Notes: generated by a model not told the origin, from the letters alone. DNA of 7,527 bases from Bacteroidota bacterium (GCA_021814855.1 JAKAHQ010000075.1:1-7527), one strand, 5' to 3'; positions 1-6,212 are shown, numbered from the stretch's first letter. Made by a program: numbers and translations.

Positions 1-140
1 ACGTTAATCACAGACACGATAACATAGAGCTTGTGCCGGTGGCTAATCCGAAAAAGAAACAGGGTTTTATGGCCCGAATGATGGCGGCCGCAGAAAAGCA
101 GGCGCAGGAACAGAAAAAAGCAGCCGGAAAAAGAAAATAA
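1..140 (+). CDS. C-terminal tail of an unidentified protein (5' end outside window)
   Basis: An open frame runs in from the left edge (first full codon at position 3) and ends at TAA 138-140, giving about 45 residues. The tail contains NPKKKQGFMARMMAAAEKQ and ends in AAGKRK. It is very rich in Lys, Gln and Ala and looks like a basic, helical or disordered C-terminus. Such tails occur on membrane proteins such as YidC-type insertases and on RNA-binding proteins, but the fragment is too short and low in complexity to identify the protein. The next gene starts 52 bases downstream on the same strand, so co-transcription is possible. No terminator hairpin is visible in the gap. Confidence 0.55.
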   Translation, partial: VNHRHDNIELVPVANPKKKQGFMARMMAAAEKQAQEQKKAAGKRK

Positions 141-192
141 AATTAATTCCGGTCAACAATTTTATTAGCGCGGTAACATAAACGAATCAAAA

Positions 193-2898
193 ATGTTTAA
201 AACAATATCCAAATTGTTTTTATGCTCGATTATTTTTATTTCCCCTGTTGCCGCGCAAAAAATTACCACGCTTAAACTCGATCTAAAAAACAAGCCGCTT
301 CCGTTCGGGTTAAAGGAAAAAATACCCGCGAACTTTCCCAAGATTGGTCTGGCATTAAGCGGCGGAGGCGCCAGATCAATTTCCCAGCTGGGGGTTTTAA
401 AAGCATTTGAAGAAGAAAAAATCCCGATAGACATAATTGTAGGAACAAGTATGGGAAGTGTCGTAGGCGGGCTTTATTCTGCGGGTTACAATCTAACCGA
501 ACTTGATTCGATAATGAGAACAACACAGTGGGATGAATTCTTCTCGCCGCAGCAATCCTCAAGAAAAGAACTTTTCGTAGATCAAAAAATAAGCGAAGAC
601 CGGGCTATTCTTTCTTTAAGAATGGACGGACTAAAACCGATTCTTCCAACCTCGATAAGTTCGGGTCAACGGGCGGCAAACTTTTTAAATCTTGTCGCAA
701 TTAACGCGCCTATTCAATCTTATAATTCTTTCGATCACTACAAATACAAGTTTAGGGCAATCAGCACGGATTTGGTAACGGGCAAAGAAGTTATAATCGA
801 CAAGGGGCAGCTTGGAATGGCCATGCGGGCAAGTTCGAGCGTGTCGTTTGTTCTTCCGCCGGTAAAGGACGATTCCTTGATGCTGGTTGACGGGGGATTA
901 GTAGCCAACATACCAGTAAAAGAAACCAGGCAACTCGGCGCAGACATTGTTATTGCCGTGAACTGCGTTAGTCCTTTGTACAACCAGAACGAACTTGTTT
1001 ATCCATGGACAATTGCCGACCAGATTGTAAGCATACCGATGAATATTCTTAATAACCAGCAGTTGAAAAATGCAGACTATATAATTACGCCAAACCTGGA
1101 TTCGAAAAAAAATTCCGACTTTTCCGATCTAACCAAAGTAATACAAAGCGGCTACGATGCCGCAAAACCAATTGCGCAAAAAATTAAAAAATATCTCGAA
1201 GAAAAAATCGAATCTGCTCTTTCGGGCTCAAAGGAATATTTTAAGAATCTTCTTCCCGCTGCGGGTTCGGGAATTCACACCGCCGATTTTGTAAGACGGT
1301 TTGCCGGCAAAGATTCGGTTTCATCCGGCGAAATTCTCTATGCGCTTTACAGAATTTATAACCGGGGCGAGTGGAAAAATTTATCGGTTACTATTGAAGA
1401 GAACGGCGGTTCATCGTTTGTAACTTTGAATGCGGTAGATAACCCGGCAGTAAACCAAATTATACTTGAAGGCGTTTCGGCAATTCCCAAATCCGTTATA
1501 ATGGAAAAATTTTCCGGGCTGGTTTACAAACCTTACAATCCGCAAAATACTTTTTCCGCCGCTATGGACGCCATTCAACATTACAGGGAGCTTGGTTATT
1601 CGTTGGCAAAAATAGACAGCATTTCTTTCGACGTGAATAACCGCAGCTTAAATATATTCTTCAACGAAGGATTAATTTCCAAAATTATTGTAGATGGCAT
1701 AAACAAAACCAGAGCACACATAATAACAAGCGCCTTCCCGTTAAAAGCCGGCTCCTATTTTAAATACAACCTTGCAGAGGAGGGATTAACAAACTTAAGA
1801 AGCACAAACCTTTTCGATCAGATTGAATTGACGGCGGTTGAAGTAGGAAACGCTTACGATTTAAAACTTGAAGTAGCTGAAAAAATTTCGAGTTTAATAC
1901 GGCTTGGGCTTCGAATAGACAACGAGTATCTAACGCAGCTTTCAATAGACGCGCGCGATGAAAACTTCAACGGCTCCGGCGCCGAAATTGGAGCCATATT
2001 ATCCGGTGGGCCAAGGTCGGGTTCGCTAATTCTTGAACAGAGAGCAAACAGGGTTTTCGATTCATACCTTACATACAAAATTCGTGCGTTCGGAGAATTT
2101 TCCGATATAAACGTTTACAAAGACGATTCCGTTAAATCGTCTAACGAATTTGCAAGAAGTAAATCCGGCGAGTACAGGCAAACTTCTTACGGCGGAATAT
2201 TCGGAATAGGCACACAAGTTAAACGGTTCGGCAATTTATTTGTCGAAGCAAGATATCAAAGAGACGAGATCGCCAACAGATCGAATTATACCGGGCCAAC
2301 ATTCAAAAAAGATATTTCGAGTTTACGTTTTTCATTAGCCATAGATTCGCAAAACAAATATCCGTATCCAACGAGCGGTTTTTTGATAAACGCTTATTAC
2401 GAAACGGCGCAAACGGCGCTCGGCGGAGATATTGGCTACACAAAATTTTTTATCGACTACAAAAATATTTTCAGCTTTCGTAGCACAAGCACATGGAGCT
2501 TCCGCGCGCTGGTGGGCTCGGCGGATAATACCCTGCCTTTAAGCGAACAATTTTCATTCGGCGGGCAAAATTCTTTCTTCGGATTCAGAGAATACGAATA
2601 CCGCGGCAGACAAATTTTAACCACGTCTCTGGAATACAGGTACAAGCTTCCGTTCCAGCTTTTCTTTGATGCGTATGTTAAAGCACGTTACGATCTCGGC
2701 TCGATATGGGACGAACGACAGCAGATTAGATTGAAAGATTTACGTCACGGTATCGGCGCAACTTTGTCAATCGATACCCCGATTGGCCCGGCAGATTTTT
2801 CCGTTGGTAAAAGCTTTTATCTAAAAAATATTCTTCCGGAAAACACGGTTGTATGGGGACCGACATTCTTCTATTTTACAATCGGGTATTACTACTAA
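193..2898 (+). CDS. Patatin-like phospholipase with POTRA repeats and Omp85-type beta-barrel (PlpD-like, type Vd secretion)
   Basis: Predicted exported lipid acyl hydrolase carried on an outer-membrane barrel. Residues 1-21 form a signal peptide (hydrophobic core, likely cleavage after VAA before Q22). The patatin domain spans about 50-335: oxyanion loop SGGGAR at 56-61, nucleophile elbow GTSMG at 84-88 (Ser86) and DGG at 233-235 (Asp233), which gives the family Ser-Asp dyad. Residue 62, usually Gly in GxGxxG, is Ser. Residues about 362-564 look like POTRA repeats, by my reading three. Residues about 566-901 alternate aromatic and polar strands, contain GGQNSFFGFRE (the Omp85 loop-6 region) and end in an aromatic beta-signal-like YYY. 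Pseudomonas PlpD and Fusobacterium FplA share this architecture, with one POTRA each as I recall. No good Shine-Dalgarno precedes the ATG, but the signal peptide supports this start. Whether the patatin domain is released or stays attached is unknown. Confidence 0.9.
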   Translation: MFKTISKLFLCSIIFISPVAAQKITTLKLDLKNKPLPFGLKEKIPANFPKIGLALSGGGARSISQLGVLKAFEEEKIPIDIIVGTSMGSVVGGLYSAGYNLTELDSIMRTTQWDEFFSPQQSSRKELFVDQKISEDRAILSLRMDGLKPILPTSISSGQRAANFLNLVAINAPIQSYNSFDHYKYKFRAISTDLVTGKEVIIDKGQLGMAMRASSSVSFVLPPVKDDSLMLVDGGLVANIPVKETRQLGADIVIAVNCVSPLYNQNELVYPWTIADQIVSIPMNILNNQQLKNADYIITPNLDSKKNSDFSDLTKVIQSGYDAAKPIAQKIKKYLEEKIESALSGSKEYFKNLLPAAGSGIHTADFVRRFAGKDSVSSGEILYALYRIYNRGEWKNLSVTIEENGGSSFVTLNAVDNPAVNQIILEGVSAIPKSVIMEKFSGLVYKPYNPQNTFSAAMDAIQHYRELGYSLAKIDSISFDVNNRSLNIFFNEGLISKIIVDGINKTRAHIITSAFPLKAGSYFKYNLAEEGLTNLRSTNLFDQIELTAVEVGNAYDLKLEVAEKISSLIRLGLRIDNEYLTQLSIDARDENFNGSGAEIGAILSGGPRSGSLILEQRANRVFDSYLTYKIRAFGEFSDINVYKDDSVKSSNEFARSKSGEYRQTSYGGIFGIGTQVKRFGNLFVEARYQRDEIANRSNYTGPTFKKDISSLRFSLAIDSQNKYPYPTSGFLINAYYETAQTALGGDIGYTKFFIDYKNIFSFRSTSTWSFRALVGSADNTLPLSEQFSFGGQNSFFGFREYEYRGRQILTTSLEYRYKLPFQLFFDAYVKARYDLGSIWDERQQIRLKDLRHGIGATLSIDTPIGPADFSVGKSFYLKNILPENTVVWGPTFFYFTIGYYY

Positions 2899-2911
2899 AT
2901 TTTTTCTATAG

Positions 2912-2930
2912 AGGAGATTAGATTTCTCCT
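2912..2930. terminator. Small hairpin between convergent genes, possible weak terminator
   Basis: AGGAGA (2912-2917) and TCTCCT (2925-2930) form a perfect 6-bp stem with a 7-base loop. It lies 13 bases after the patatin stop and overlaps the stop of the minus-strand gene. No T-run directly follows the stem on either strand; a run of six T lies before it on the plus strand. It sits where both converging transcripts should end, but it is not a canonical intrinsic terminator. Confidence 0.25.
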
Positions 2931-3451
2931 GCCGCCGCTTTTTCCGCAAGAGAAAGATATTTCACTTCCATTCTATTGTTTCCTTTTTTCCTAAAGTGGT
3001 TGGCGAGGGCGTAATACACTTTACTTTTTTGATCCGTCATTGCGGCGGCGTCTTGTACAACGTTAACAATACGGCTGTTGGTAGGAAGGTTGATATCGTA
3101 ATTATAAAGATTCAGCAGCTTTAAAAGCGGTTCGTAGGATGTTGGTTTATGAAACAAAGCCCTGTGATAATATTCAAACGAATCCTCAAGCCGATCATAA
3201 TCTTCCGTAAAATTTTCGAAGACGCGTGCAGTCCACATATTAATTTCAAACGCGATGGGGGGCATTTCTTTTATCAATTTTTCGGTATACATCTTAACTT
3301 CATCGGGCGAAAGTATCGGGTTGGCAAGAAGAATTTTAAACGTATCGGCGTTTTTTATTTTTGAATTTATTGCAACATTAAAAACATCGAAGAGTTCTTC
3401 CGGTGAAGATGAAGATCGAAATATATTTTCTATTTTTTCCTGATCTTCCAT
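2918..3451 (-). CDS. Hypothetical helical-repeat (TPR-like) protein
   Basis: 177 residues, no signal peptide or membrane segment, so probably cytoplasmic. The sequence is almost entirely amphipathic helix. Residues about 84-115 (YDRLEDSFEYYHRALFHKPT and following) and about 143-173 (KVYYALANHFRKKGNN then LSLAEKAA) have the spacing of tetratricopeptide helices: small/aromatic residues, then KPTSYEP in the position of the usual NP turn. Residues 14-60 form another helix pair with an LSPDE turn. TPR-like folds normally mediate protein-protein contacts, and no catalytic motif is visible. It is the last gene of a three-gene minus-strand operon. Its ATG lies 3 bases after the TAA of the nuclease-like gene (TAA-TAG-ATG), with no clear Shine-Dalgarno, which suggests translational coupling. 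I do not recognise a named family. Confidence 0.75.
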   Translation of the reverse strand: MEDQEKIENIFRSSSSPEELFDVFNVAINSKIKNADTFKILLANPILSPDEVKMYTEKLIKEMPPIAFEINMWTARVFENFTEDYDRLEDSFEYYHRALFHKPTSYEPLLKLLNLYNYDINLPTNSRIVNVVQDAAAMTDQKSKVYYALANHFRKKGNNRMEVKYLSLAEKAAAGEI

Positions 3452-3454
3452 CTA

Positions 3455-3970
3455 TTACCAATCGGTTTTAGATTTTTGAGAAATCAAAACCGAAATCAAA
3501 TTTTCTTTTGTAAAATTAGGCAGGTCGCCCCCGAACCGAACCGTTTTATTTTTATCCCACTGCTTGTTTTCCGAATCTTCAAAACCGTGTCTGTTTAATA
3601 CGGCAAACCGCCTGTCGGCTAAATTATTCTGATCGTCGAAAACAAAGAAAGAAATTATAACCTGCATCTTCATTTTTTCCTGCCAGCGCAGATAAGCTTT
3701 AACCGCGCGTGTATTCACAATGTATGTTTCGGAATGCTTGCCTTTCCAATCAAGCAGGGCAACAGCGCCTTTGTAATTTATAATCACATCCGGTTTGTCT
3801 TCGCCTTTTTCCCACAGCTTTTCATACCGTTTATCTTCGCCGAAATCATGGAACTCGATTCCCCATTGAATGAGCAAATTCTTGCCGGTTCTTTCAGCTA
3901 GATCGTGAAGCCGGTAATTGTGCCTGAATTCCTCCTTCGATTTGGAAGGATTAAAATCAAGTTCTTTCAC
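3455..3970 (-). CDS. Hypothetical protein with PD-(D/E)XK nuclease-like motif, GTG start
   Basis: 171 residues from a GTG (complement of 3968-3970) whose last two bases start the TGA of the upstream VOC gene (GTGA, 4-base overlap), preceded by a purine-rich GAAAGAG. An ATG at 4030 would add 20 residues (MRNSRSRGSCLCF...) read out of frame inside the VOC gene, which I consider spurious. Residues about 26-100 contain E39 in WGIEFHDFG, P60-D61 in KPDVIINYKG and D74-W75-K76 in ALLDWKGK. This is the order and spacing of the PD-(D/E)XK nuclease core: acidic helix, beta-hairpin with PD, then hydrophobic strand ending D-x-K. The following helix (TRAVKAYLRWQ) and strand (MQVIISFFVFDD) also fit that fold. 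No DNA-binding domain or membrane segment is seen. Substrate and biological role are unknown; fold assignment is inference from motif only. Confidence 0.75.
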   Translation of the reverse strand: MKELDFNPSKSKEEFRHNYRLHDLAERTGKNLLIQWGIEFHDFGEDKRYEKLWEKGEDKPDVIINYKGAVALLDWKGKHSETYIVNTRAVKAYLRWQEKMKMQVIISFFVFDDQNNLADRRFAVLNRHGFEDSENKQWDKNKTVRFGGDLPNFTKENLISVLISQKSKTDW

Positions 3971-4362
3971 TTTTTCTCTTTCATTTCGAACAAAGCACAA
4001 ACAGCTCCCGCGGGATCTTGAATTACGCAATACCTTCCGGCGTCGCCGTATTTTTTCGGCTTGATTAAAATCTTGCCGCCAAGTTTTTTACACGAGTTTA
4101 AACTTTTCGTAAGATTCGTCACAACTATGTAAATTAACCACTGCGATGGGAAATCGGCATTGCCGCCGCGTTTATGACAAATGCCGGAAATACTTTTTTT
4201 AGTTTTGGGCGAGAGCATTACATAATCTTCGTAATTTCCCATGGATAGCGGTTGAACTTTCCAGCCGGCAACTTTCGAGTAAAAATTTTTTATCTTTTCT
4301 GCATTTGGAACCGTTAAATCGATCCACGCAACTCTTCCCGCTTCCTGTTTAGCTTTTGCCAT
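3967..4362 (-). CDS. VOC (glyoxalase/bleomycin-resistance fold) family protein
   Basis: 131-residue cytoplasmic protein of the vicinal oxygen chelate superfamily. It shows the typical two-module layout: GRVAWIDLTVPNAEKIKNFY at 9-28 with GWKV at 33-36, then QWLIYIVVTNLTKSLNSCKK at 74-93 followed by LGGKIL, and GRYCVIQDPAGAVCALFE at 109-126. The GICHKRG (60-66) and DPAGA elements match the VOC subgroup that includes CFP30B-like proteins. Possible metal ligands are His63 and Glu126. The position before the first-strand Asp15, often His in metal-dependent members, is Ile14, so catalysis is uncertain. VOC proteins act in glyoxal detoxification, ring cleavage or antibiotic binding; the substrate here cannot be told. 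It is the first gene of its operon, has a good Shine-Dalgarno, and its TGA overlaps the GTG of the next gene. Confidence 0.85.
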   Translation of the reverse strand: MAKAKQEAGRVAWIDLTVPNAEKIKNFYSKVAGWKVQPLSMGNYEDYVMLSPKTKKSISGICHKRGGNADFPSQWLIYIVVTNLTKSLNSCKKLGGKILIKPKKYGDAGRYCVIQDPAGAVCALFEMKEKK

Positions 4363-4370
4363 AACATGAT

Positions 4371-4378
4371 TCCTTTCT
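4371..4378 (-). promoter_or_regulatory. Shine-Dalgarno site of the VOC gene
   Basis: The minus strand reads AGAAAGGA here, with 8 bases between it and the ATG at 4362. This is one of the few clear ribosome-binding sites in the window and supports that start. Confidence 0.6.
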
Positions 4379-4387
4379 GCTTTTGAG

Positions 4388-4418
4388 CTAAATTACTTTT
4401 TAATCTTTAGGAATGCAA
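4388..4418 (-). promoter_or_regulatory. Possible housekeeping promoter for the VOC-nuclease-TPR operon
   Basis: On the minus strand a TTG (4418-4416) is followed after 20 bases by TAATTTAG (4395-4388). The Bacteroidota primary-sigma promoter is known as TTTG at -33 and TAnnTTTG at -7; this matches the -7 box at all but one position and the upstream box in three bases. It lies 26 bases from the ATG, leaving a short leader that contains the Shine-Dalgarno. Confidence 0.35.
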
Positions 4419-4435
4419 TCGGAATAAAAACGATT

Positions 4436-4463
4436 TGTAACATTAATGGAATTCAATTCGTCT
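4436..4463 (+). promoter_or_regulatory. Candidate ECF sigma-type promoter upstream of the sigma factor gene
   Basis: TGTAAC (4436-4441) and CGTCT (4459-4463) are separated by 17 bases. ECF promoters generally carry an AAC-containing -35 box and a CGT-containing -10 box 16-17 bases apart; Bacillus sigma X, W and M sites are examples (TGTAAC or TGAAAC with CGAC, CGTA or CGTC). The sigma ATG follows at 4482, so a transcript would start about 12 bases before it. Placement directly ahead of an ECF gene suggests autoregulation. The site has not been tested, and the cognate specificity is inferred. Confidence 0.5.
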
Positions 4464-4481
4464 CTAATACTGTAAAATAAA

Positions 4482-5015
4482 ATGCTTGAGCAGCCAAAAT
4501 ATCGTTTTCTTATTCAGCAGTATAAAAATAAGATTTACACTTATTCTCTCTACATGCTGAAGAACAGAATGGACGCGGACGACGTTACCCAGGAAGTTAT
4601 GATTAAAATTTGGAAAAATATCGGAAAGTTTAATGTGCTGGCGGCAAAGACATGGATAATGAAAACAACCAACAACTTATGCATCGATTATCTGCGCCGG
4701 CGTGCTTCGATTCTTAAACGCGAGGGTGAAATAGACGAATACTTCGAAGAAACTTTTTCCACGGATAGAGCCGAGCATAATCCCTACATCGTGGCGCACC
4801 TGAACATAATGAACTCAAAGCTAAAAGAAGCAATTGGACGGCTGCCGGAAAATTTAAGAAGCGTTTTTGTTCTTTACGAAATAGAAGAAATGAAATACAG
4901 GGAGATAGGCCAATCCTTGGATATGCCTATTAATACGGTAAAGGTTTATCTTTTTAGAGCAAGAAAAAAATTACAAGAGGAATTGAAATATTATGAACGC
5001 CAAGAAATCATTTAA
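4482..5015 (+). CDS. RNA polymerase ECF (sigma-70 family, group 4) sigma factor
   Basis: 177 residues, the usual ECF length, with only regions 2 and 4. Region 2 covers about 10-76: helix YKNKIYTYSLYMLKNRMDAD, core-binding DADDVTQEVMIKIWKNI (31-47), and WIMKTTNNLCIDYLRRR (58-74), the -10 recognition segment. Region 4 covers about 113-168: LKEAIGRLPENLRSVFVLYE, then the helix-turn-helix KYREIGQSLDMPINTVKVYL and RARKKL, which contacts the -35 box. No extra C-terminal domain is present. It begins a three-gene operon, and the next gene starts 23 bases before its stop, typical of sigma/anti-sigma pairs. An ECF-like promoter lies just upstream. No clear Shine-Dalgarno precedes the ATG, consistent with many Bacteroidota leaders. 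The regulated genes cannot be read from this window beyond the probable self-regulation. Confidence 0.93.
   Translation: MLEQPKYRFLIQQYKNKIYTYSLYMLKNRMDADDVTQEVMIKIWKNIGKFNVLAAKTWIMKTTNNLCIDYLRRRASILKREGEIDEYFEETFSTDRAEHNPYIVAHLNIMNSKLKEAIGRLPENLRSVFVLYEIEEMKYREIGQSLDMPINTVKVYLFRARKKLQEELKYYERQEII
4976..4981 (+). promoter_or_regulatory. Possible Shine-Dalgarno favouring the 4993 start
   Basis: AGAGGA lies 11 bases before the ATG at 4993. The spacing is long but usable. The alternative in-frame ATG at 5017, one base after the sigma stop, has only a weak AAGAAA upstream. Confidence 0.35.
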
Positions 5016-5550
5016 AATGAGCGACGAACTGCTCAACAAAATTATTTCTACGGCTTACGGCGACGCAAGTTTGAAAGATAAATTTGCCGTGCGCAGGCTT
5101 TCCAAAAAGTACGAAGAGGTTAGAAAGCTTCTTGAAGAATACAAAACCGTGGCGTCGGAAGTCCATAAGATTAAAGAGAATGTCTGCCCGGAAAAACTGA
5201 TTCATAATCTTCCTGCAGGGTCAAACAGTCATAAGTCTTTCGGTACAGACTTCTATTCGATGATTTTTTCCAGGCCGCTTGTTTCGGCAGCGGTATCGGT
5301 TGTATTAATAGCCGCAATTACTTTTGGAATTTTCAACAACAAGCAATTAGAGTACCGCCACACCTACAGCAAAGCCGAAGTACAAATAGCCGAGAAACAG
5401 GCAAAGCAGGCGTTGGCAATAGTCGGTAAAATTTTGAACGAGACGAGTTCGACACTTAAAAACGAGGTGCTTGAATCTAAGGTGGCCAAGCCCTTCGGTG
5501 AGAGTATAGGAATTGTAAATAATTTAATTAACAAAGGAGAAATAAAATGA
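4993..5550 (+). CDS. Single-pass membrane protein, probable anti-sigma factor
   Basis: 185 residues with one predicted transmembrane helix at about 95-114 (PLVSAAVSVVLIAAITFGIF). The N-terminal 90 residues are charged and helical and should lie in the cytoplasm, where they could bind the sigma factor. The C-terminal 70 residues should be periplasmic and form a helical stretch (AEVQIAEKQAKQALAIVGKI). The position after and overlapping an ECF gene, together with this topology, makes it a probable anti-sigma factor. The zinc-binding HxxxCxxC motif of many anti-sigma factors is absent: there is a single Cys, at 65. An in-frame ATG at 5017 would shorten it by 8 residues. Its TGA overlaps the ATG of the DUF4252 gene (ATGA). 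The function is inferred from context and topology, not from a recognised domain. Confidence 0.8.
   Translation: MNAKKSFKMSDELLNKIISTAYGDASLKDKFAVRRLSKKYEEVRKLLEEYKTVASEVHKIKENVCPEKLIHNLPAGSNSHKSFGTDFYSMIFSRPLVSAAVSVVLIAAITFGIFNNKQLEYRHTYSKAEVQIAEKQAKQALAIVGKILNETSSTLKNEVLESKVAKPFGESIGIVNNLINKGEIK
5533..5539 (+). promoter_or_regulatory. Strong Shine-Dalgarno of the DUF4252 gene
   Basis: AAAGGAG is followed by a 7-base spacer to the ATG at 5547. It is the best ribosome-binding site in the window. It lies inside the end of the preceding gene and suggests that the exported product is made in greater amounts than its two regulators. Confidence 0.7.
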
Positions 5551-6113
5551 AAAACATAATTTCAATTGTGATGCTGCTTTTTGCTTTCTCTGTTACGGCA
5601 ACGGCGCAGCAGCAAGGTGATTATTCCAAAGAGCCCGGTTACTTTGACTTTGGAAATATTCTCTCGCTTAAGAGCGGAGATACCGTAACGGAAGTTTACC
5701 TTGAAGAACCTCTTCTTAAAATGGTTGCTCAAATGGGCGATGCCAAACAGGAAGGATTCGGAAATGCAATTGAAGGATTAAAGCTTGTAAAGGTAAACGA
5801 GTTTATGGTTGATCAAAAAAACATTGAAAAGCTCTACGATGTTTTGGCTTCGGTTGACAATGACCTTCAGTCGAAAAAGTGGAACAGAATAGTTAAAACA
5901 AAACACGGCGAGAGCTTGGCTAACGTGTACGTCAAAAGCGGAAGCAACAACAGCTTTGATGGGCTTGTAATTACCGCGGTAGATAAAAACGGAAAAGTTA
6001 CGCTCGTTAATATAGTTGGCAAGATAGACCTGGCAACCATTGGAAAATTATCGCAGCAATTTCATTTTCCAAACGTGGATAAGATGAAAGAAAAACATAA
6101 AGAAAAAGAATAG
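5547..6113 (+). CDS. Exported DUF4252 domain protein
   Basis: 188 residues with a clear Sec signal peptide: a basic start, hydrophobic core IISIVMLLFAFSV, and likely cleavage after ATA (residue 20) before Gln21. No lipobox Cys is present, so it should be soluble in the periplasm or secreted. Residues about 30-175 match my memory of DUF4252, a Bacteroidota family of unknown function: LLKMVAQMGD near 56, VNEFMVD near 83, SLANVYVKSG near 123, and the conserved VNIVGKIDLATIGKLSQQF at 154-172. The C-terminus is a short Lys/Glu-rich tail. Genes of this family recur next to ECF sigma and anti-sigma genes, as here, so it may be an output or a sensed ligand of the circuit. Its 4-base overlap with the upstream gene indicates tight co-expression. 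Confidence 0.8.
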   Translation: MKNIISIVMLLFAFSVTATAQQQGDYSKEPGYFDFGNILSLKSGDTVTEVYLEEPLLKMVAQMGDAKQEGFGNAIEGLKLVKVNEFMVDQKNIEKLYDVLASVDNDLQSKKWNRIVKTKHGESLANVYVKSGSNNSFDGLVITAVDKNGKVTLVNIVGKIDLATIGKLSQQFHFPNVDKMKEKHKEKE

Positions 6114-6146
6114 CTCCCCGCTTAGTTTAATTCGCCTGCGCGCCTG

Positions 6147-6162
6147 CCTGCCGGTTGGCAGG
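6147..6162. repeat. GC-rich palindrome, possible REP-like element or terminator stem
   Basis: CCTGCC (6147-6152), loop GGTT, GGCAGG (6157-6162) form a perfect 6-bp GC-rich stem. Flanking TTCGCC (6131-6136) and GGCGGAA (6166-6172) can add an outer imperfect stem. No T-run follows, so it is not a classical intrinsic terminator. CTGCCTGCC-type palindromes are often dispersed intergenic repeats, but no second copy lies in this window. Confidence 0.45.
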
Positions 6163-6212
6163 TTGCGGCGGAACAGGATTCGGAACTTACCCCGAGGTTC
6201 ATACTATTGATT

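Noticed and set aside
165..562. Antisense open frames opposite the start of the patatin gene
   Set aside because: They lie wholly opposite a well-supported gene with catalytic motifs and signal peptide, have no ribosome-binding sites, and encode no recognisable protein. The same holds for antisense frames near 738-983, 1760-2078, 2457-2645, 5008-5205, 6660-7139 and 7188-7442.
3149..3443. Plus-strand open frames opposite the TPR-like gene
   Set aside because: Their composition is that of a reverse-complemented coding strand, and the minus-strand frame fits the operon with a 3-base gap.
3971..4030. 20-codon N-terminal extension of the nuclease-like gene from an ATG at 4030
   Set aside because: It would overlap the conserved end of the VOC gene by about 60 bases, gives an Arg/Ser/Cys-rich peptide unlike the rest, and a GTGA overlap start fits better.
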